This document shows, piece after piece, positions 6,053 to 7,702 of a DNA stretch of 7,702 bases; within the stretch, counting starts at the first letter, position 1, and every line of letters begins with the position of its first letter. The DNA comes from Alphaproteobacteria bacterium (lineage in GTDB: Bacteria > Pseudomonadota > Alphaproteobacteria > Rhodobacterales > Rhodobacteraceae). The stretch lies in assembly GCA_013151535.1 (NCBI GenBank), contig JAADIC010000356.1, forward strand, positions 1 to 7,702. Reading direction: 5' to 3'. The notes under the pieces are model-generated. The model worked only from the letters and a program-made list of their open reading frames with translations, made no database searches and was not told where the DNA came from. A program made the position numbers and the translations under genes.

Positions 6053-7312
6053 CTAGCTGCGCGCCATCCGAAAGGCCACCAATCCGGCGAACAGGGTGAA
6101 AGCCAGCGCGCCAACCAGCCCGATCAACGCGCCCGCTTGGATCAAAATGGTCGCATCCAGCAAAATACCGGCGGCCACAATCGCCAGCGCCAGAAAATGG
6201 CAAACCGCATGCACCCGCGCCGGAAGTTCAGGCGTCAGCTCGGACAATCGAGGCGGTTTGCCGCCCTTGCCCGCCGCGTGCATGGAGGCCAGAAACGGCA
6301 TGATCCGCTGCAAAACCCCCATCAGAAACGTCAACAACCACCCGGCCAGCAGCAGAAATCCGAACAAAGCCGCGCCATTTGGAACCGGCACGCCCAGCAA
6401 CAGGATCAGCCCAAGCACCATGCTCAAACCCAGCAATCCCCACGCGGTACGGATCAGCACAAAAGCCAGCCCCAACCGCTTGCGCATGGCGGTTTTCAGC
6501 GCCACGACCATTACCCCGATATAAACTGATATTGCCGCCAGTCCGATCACGGAGCCAAGCAATGGCAGCCAAGTGGACTGCATCAAAACACCGACAGAAA
6601 ATACCACCAGCCCGGCCAGCCCCAGCCACAGATGCGCCCAACCTGCTTTGGCGGGCAGGCGGCGTGACAGGGCAAACATCGGGATCAGAACATGGCTAAA
6701 GCCCAGCACCAGAAATCCCATGAAGCCGAAGGCTGCCACACTCATATGGATCAGAACAACCGCCGACCGATCCACCAGAAATCCGGTGCCAAAATCAACC
6801 ACCAGCGCAATGCCAAGCGCGACCAGCCCGAAAAGAGCCGCCATTGCCGCCCAGCCATGCGCCGCCACCAGTGGCATACTGCCTGCGCGGCGCAGATTGT
6901 CGACGCTCAAGGCTGCAAATACCAGCAGGCCCGCGCTGACCAGCCCGGTGCCAACCGCCAGCCAGACCGTTCCAAGCCCGCCAAGCCCTGCCACCAGTGC
7001 CGGAATGCCAAACAGCATCAGCCAGAAACTCAACCGCGTCGGCCAGACCCGCACCAGTGACTGGCGCGTGGCAATCGGCAACAACTGATAGCTCGCCCCC
7101 ATCGCCACCATCGCCAGAACCCCCAGCGTCAACAGATGCACCGCCGCCAGAACCGGCCCCAAGCCGCCGGTGAACCCCGCCAGATCGCCAGCCCCGATCA
7201 CCAGCATCAACCACGCCAGCACCTGAAACAGGCTTGCCGCCAGAAAGAACCGGAACGGGATAAAGGGCGGTAAAAGGCGATCACCGGCCTCGCCCGGGAA
7301 AGGGGCCATCAT
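6053..7312 (-). CDS. Polytopic (about 12 TM) histidine-containing membrane protein, NnrS / heme-copper-oxidase-subunit-I-like
   Basis: A 419-aa, strongly hydrophobic protein with about 12 transmembrane helices (roughly 18-40, 51-80, 93-110, 115-136, 148-172, 184-212, 222-243, 248-272, 283-307, 314-343, 366-388, 391-416). Its N-terminal PFIPFRFF resembles the FRPFF motif of NnrS proteins. HLLTLGVLAMVAMGASYQLLP (H59 onward), the pair H189/H207 in HMSVAAFG...FSHVLIP, and H368/H372 near helix 11 recall histidine placement in heme-copper-oxidase-like membrane proteins of denitrifiers. These may bind heme or copper, but that is inference. It overlaps the upstream DUF2249 gene by ATGA (7309-7312), so they are translationally coupled. 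Two consecutive ATG codons begin the frame. No terminator follows its TAG, so readthrough into the hemerythrin gene is possible. NnrS proteins are associated with nitric oxide tolerance; whether this protein belongs to that family or to a related uncharacterised one needs a profile search. Confidence 0.65.
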   Translation of the reverse strand: MMAPFPGEAGDRLLPPFIPFRFFLAASLFQVLAWLMLVIGAGDLAGFTGGLGPVLAAVHLLTLGVLAMVAMGASYQLLPIATRQSLVRVWPTRLSFWLMLFGIPALVAGLGGLGTVWLAVGTGLVSAGLLVFAALSVDNLRRAGSMPLVAAHGWAAMAALFGLVALGIALVVDFGTGFLVDRSAVVLIHMSVAAFGFMGFLVLGFSHVLIPMFALSRRLPAKAGWAHLWLGLAGLVVFSVGVLMQSTWLPLLGSVIGLAAISVYIGVMVVALKTAMRKRLGLAFVLIRTAWGLLGLSMVLGLILLLGVPVPNGAALFGFLLLAGWLLTFLMGVLQRIMPFLASMHAAGKGGKPPRLSELTPELPARVHAVCHFLALAIVAAGILLDATILIQAGALIGLVGALAFTLFAGLVAFRMARS

Positions 7313-7572
7313 GGGTGCGGGGCCTTGCTTAGGATCAAGCGCACCTCACCCGGTGCGCCGGCCACAAGGCGATACTCCCAGCCGCGTTCGGCTAGTTCGG
7401 GGTAAAGGTAAATCGGCTCACGGTCGTGATGCACGGTGACGGGGCCGGTTTGACTGCCCTGCGCCAGATGGCCTAATATGGCCACCATCGGTTCGGGCGG
7501 ATCAAGGCCGCGCACGTCAATATGCAGACCATCCGCCGCCTGCCAGAATGTTCCCGGAAGTTCCCCCGACAT
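7309..7572 (-). CDS. DUF2249 domain protein
   Basis: An 87-aa protein starting MSGELPG, with the two DUF2249 signatures: HIDVRGLDPPEPM (residues 17-29) and HHDREPIYLYPELAERGW (48-65). DUF2249 is a small TusA-like fold of unknown biochemical function. It is often fused to or neighbouring hemerythrin domains and denitrification genes, as here. The ATG at 7572 was chosen because a purine-rich AAGGGGGGG lies just upstream and the conserved domain begins soon after; a longer frame to 7656 adds 28 residues (rich in Ser, Cys and Arg) with no resemblance to the family and would run into the divergent promoter region. A GTG immediately before the ATG is an alternative start. It is the first gene of the minus-strand set, with its stop overlapping the start of the membrane-protein gene (ATGA). 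The product is soluble and cytoplasmic. Confidence 0.83.
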   Translation of the reverse strand: MSGELPGTFWQAADGLHIDVRGLDPPEPMVAILGHLAQGSQTGPVTVHHDREPIYLYPELAERGWEYRLVAGAPGEVRLILSKAPHP

Positions 7573-7667
7573 CACGCCCCCCCTTGTTCTTGCCGCCGCC
7601 TTAATGCAAGATTGCGATACACATATGCGGCTTTGGCTGGGCATAGGGCCAAGCAATAAGGAAAACC
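7573..7667. promoter_or_regulatory. Divergent intergenic region between the DUF2249 gene and the rightmost plus-strand gene
   Basis: These 95 bp must hold promoters for both directions. I see TTGGC (7633-7637) and GCCAA (7648-7652) as a 5-bp inverted repeat with a 10-nt spacer, and GCAA-GA-TTGC at 7606-7615 as a short dyad. Neither is an FNR/NnrR box, and there is no clear copy of the palindrome at 5984-6017. I could not assign -35/-10 elements with confidence. Confidence 0.35.
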
Positions 7668-7702
7668 ATGATCGACATCAATTCCACCCCGTCAATCCGC
7701 AA
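7668..7702 (+). CDS. Start of an unidentified divergent gene (3'-truncated by window edge)
   Basis: ATG at 7668 is preceded by AAGGA at 7658-7662, 5 nt upstream, and opens a frame reading MIDINSTPSIR up to the window edge. Eleven residues are too few to identify a family. The N-terminus is compatible with proteins that begin with a short ScdA_N or DUF1858-type domain, including Fe-S cluster repair di-iron proteins, and these occur near hemerythrin and DUF2249 genes. That is a guess from context. The strong ribosome binding site and divergent placement make a real gene likely. Confidence 0.5.
   Translation, partial: MIDINSTPSIR

Noticed and set aside
6137..7088. Several plus-strand open frames opposite the 12-TM gene
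   Set aside because: They are antisense shadows of a hydrophobic high-GC gene; the products are Gln/Pro/Arg/His-rich with no ribosome binding sites.

Overview
The window looks like a piece of an alphaproteobacterial chromosome from a facultative anaerobe, probably a denitrifying or phototrophic relative of the Rhodobacterales or Rhodospirillales. That rests on three things: Thauera/Rhodopseudomonas-type benzoyl-CoA reductase genes, a hemerythrin / DUF2249 / polytopic membrane protein set of the kind found in denitrifiers, and mostly high-GC coding DNA. The exact taxon cannot be read from the window.

Left block, about 1-1429, plus strand. This is the 3' end of an anaerobic benzoyl-CoA reductase operon: the C-terminus of the BcrA/BadF ATPase subunit, then complete BcrD/BadG overlapping it by ATGA, then a two-cluster ferredoxin that would be the electron donor. 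Together these are the ATP-driven electron-activation half of class I benzoyl-CoA reductase and its donor. The substrate-binding subunits BcrC and BcrB would lie upstream of the window.

Middle block, 1430-4468, plus strand. A gap of about 280 bp with two stem-loops precedes a large RTX-type secreted protein gene that is visibly more AT-rich than its flanks. It has a TTG start, seven propeller-like repeats, an RTX calcium-binding array and a serralysin-like C-terminal type I secretion domain. The gene is split by a frameshift next to a run of five G at 3783-3787. The two parts (694 and 208 aa) overlap by ATGA, and adding one base would give a single protein of about 902 aa. No type I secretion genes are in view.

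Right block, 4469-7572, minus strand. In transcription order: a small DUF2249 protein, a 12-TM histidine-containing membrane protein (ATGA overlap), an 87-bp gap holding a 34-bp imperfect palindrome over a candidate promoter, a hemerythrin-like di-iron protein, and a tandem double-GNAT acetyltransferase 15 bp further on. The domain set suggests a nitric-oxide, oxygen or di-iron linked respiratory-stress cassette. Of everything here this is the best candidate for an undescribed functional unit, but its role is inferred from context only.

Right edge. A divergent plus-strand gene begins at 7668 with a good ribosome binding site; only 11 codons are visible. It shares a 95-bp regulatory interval with the DUF2249 gene.
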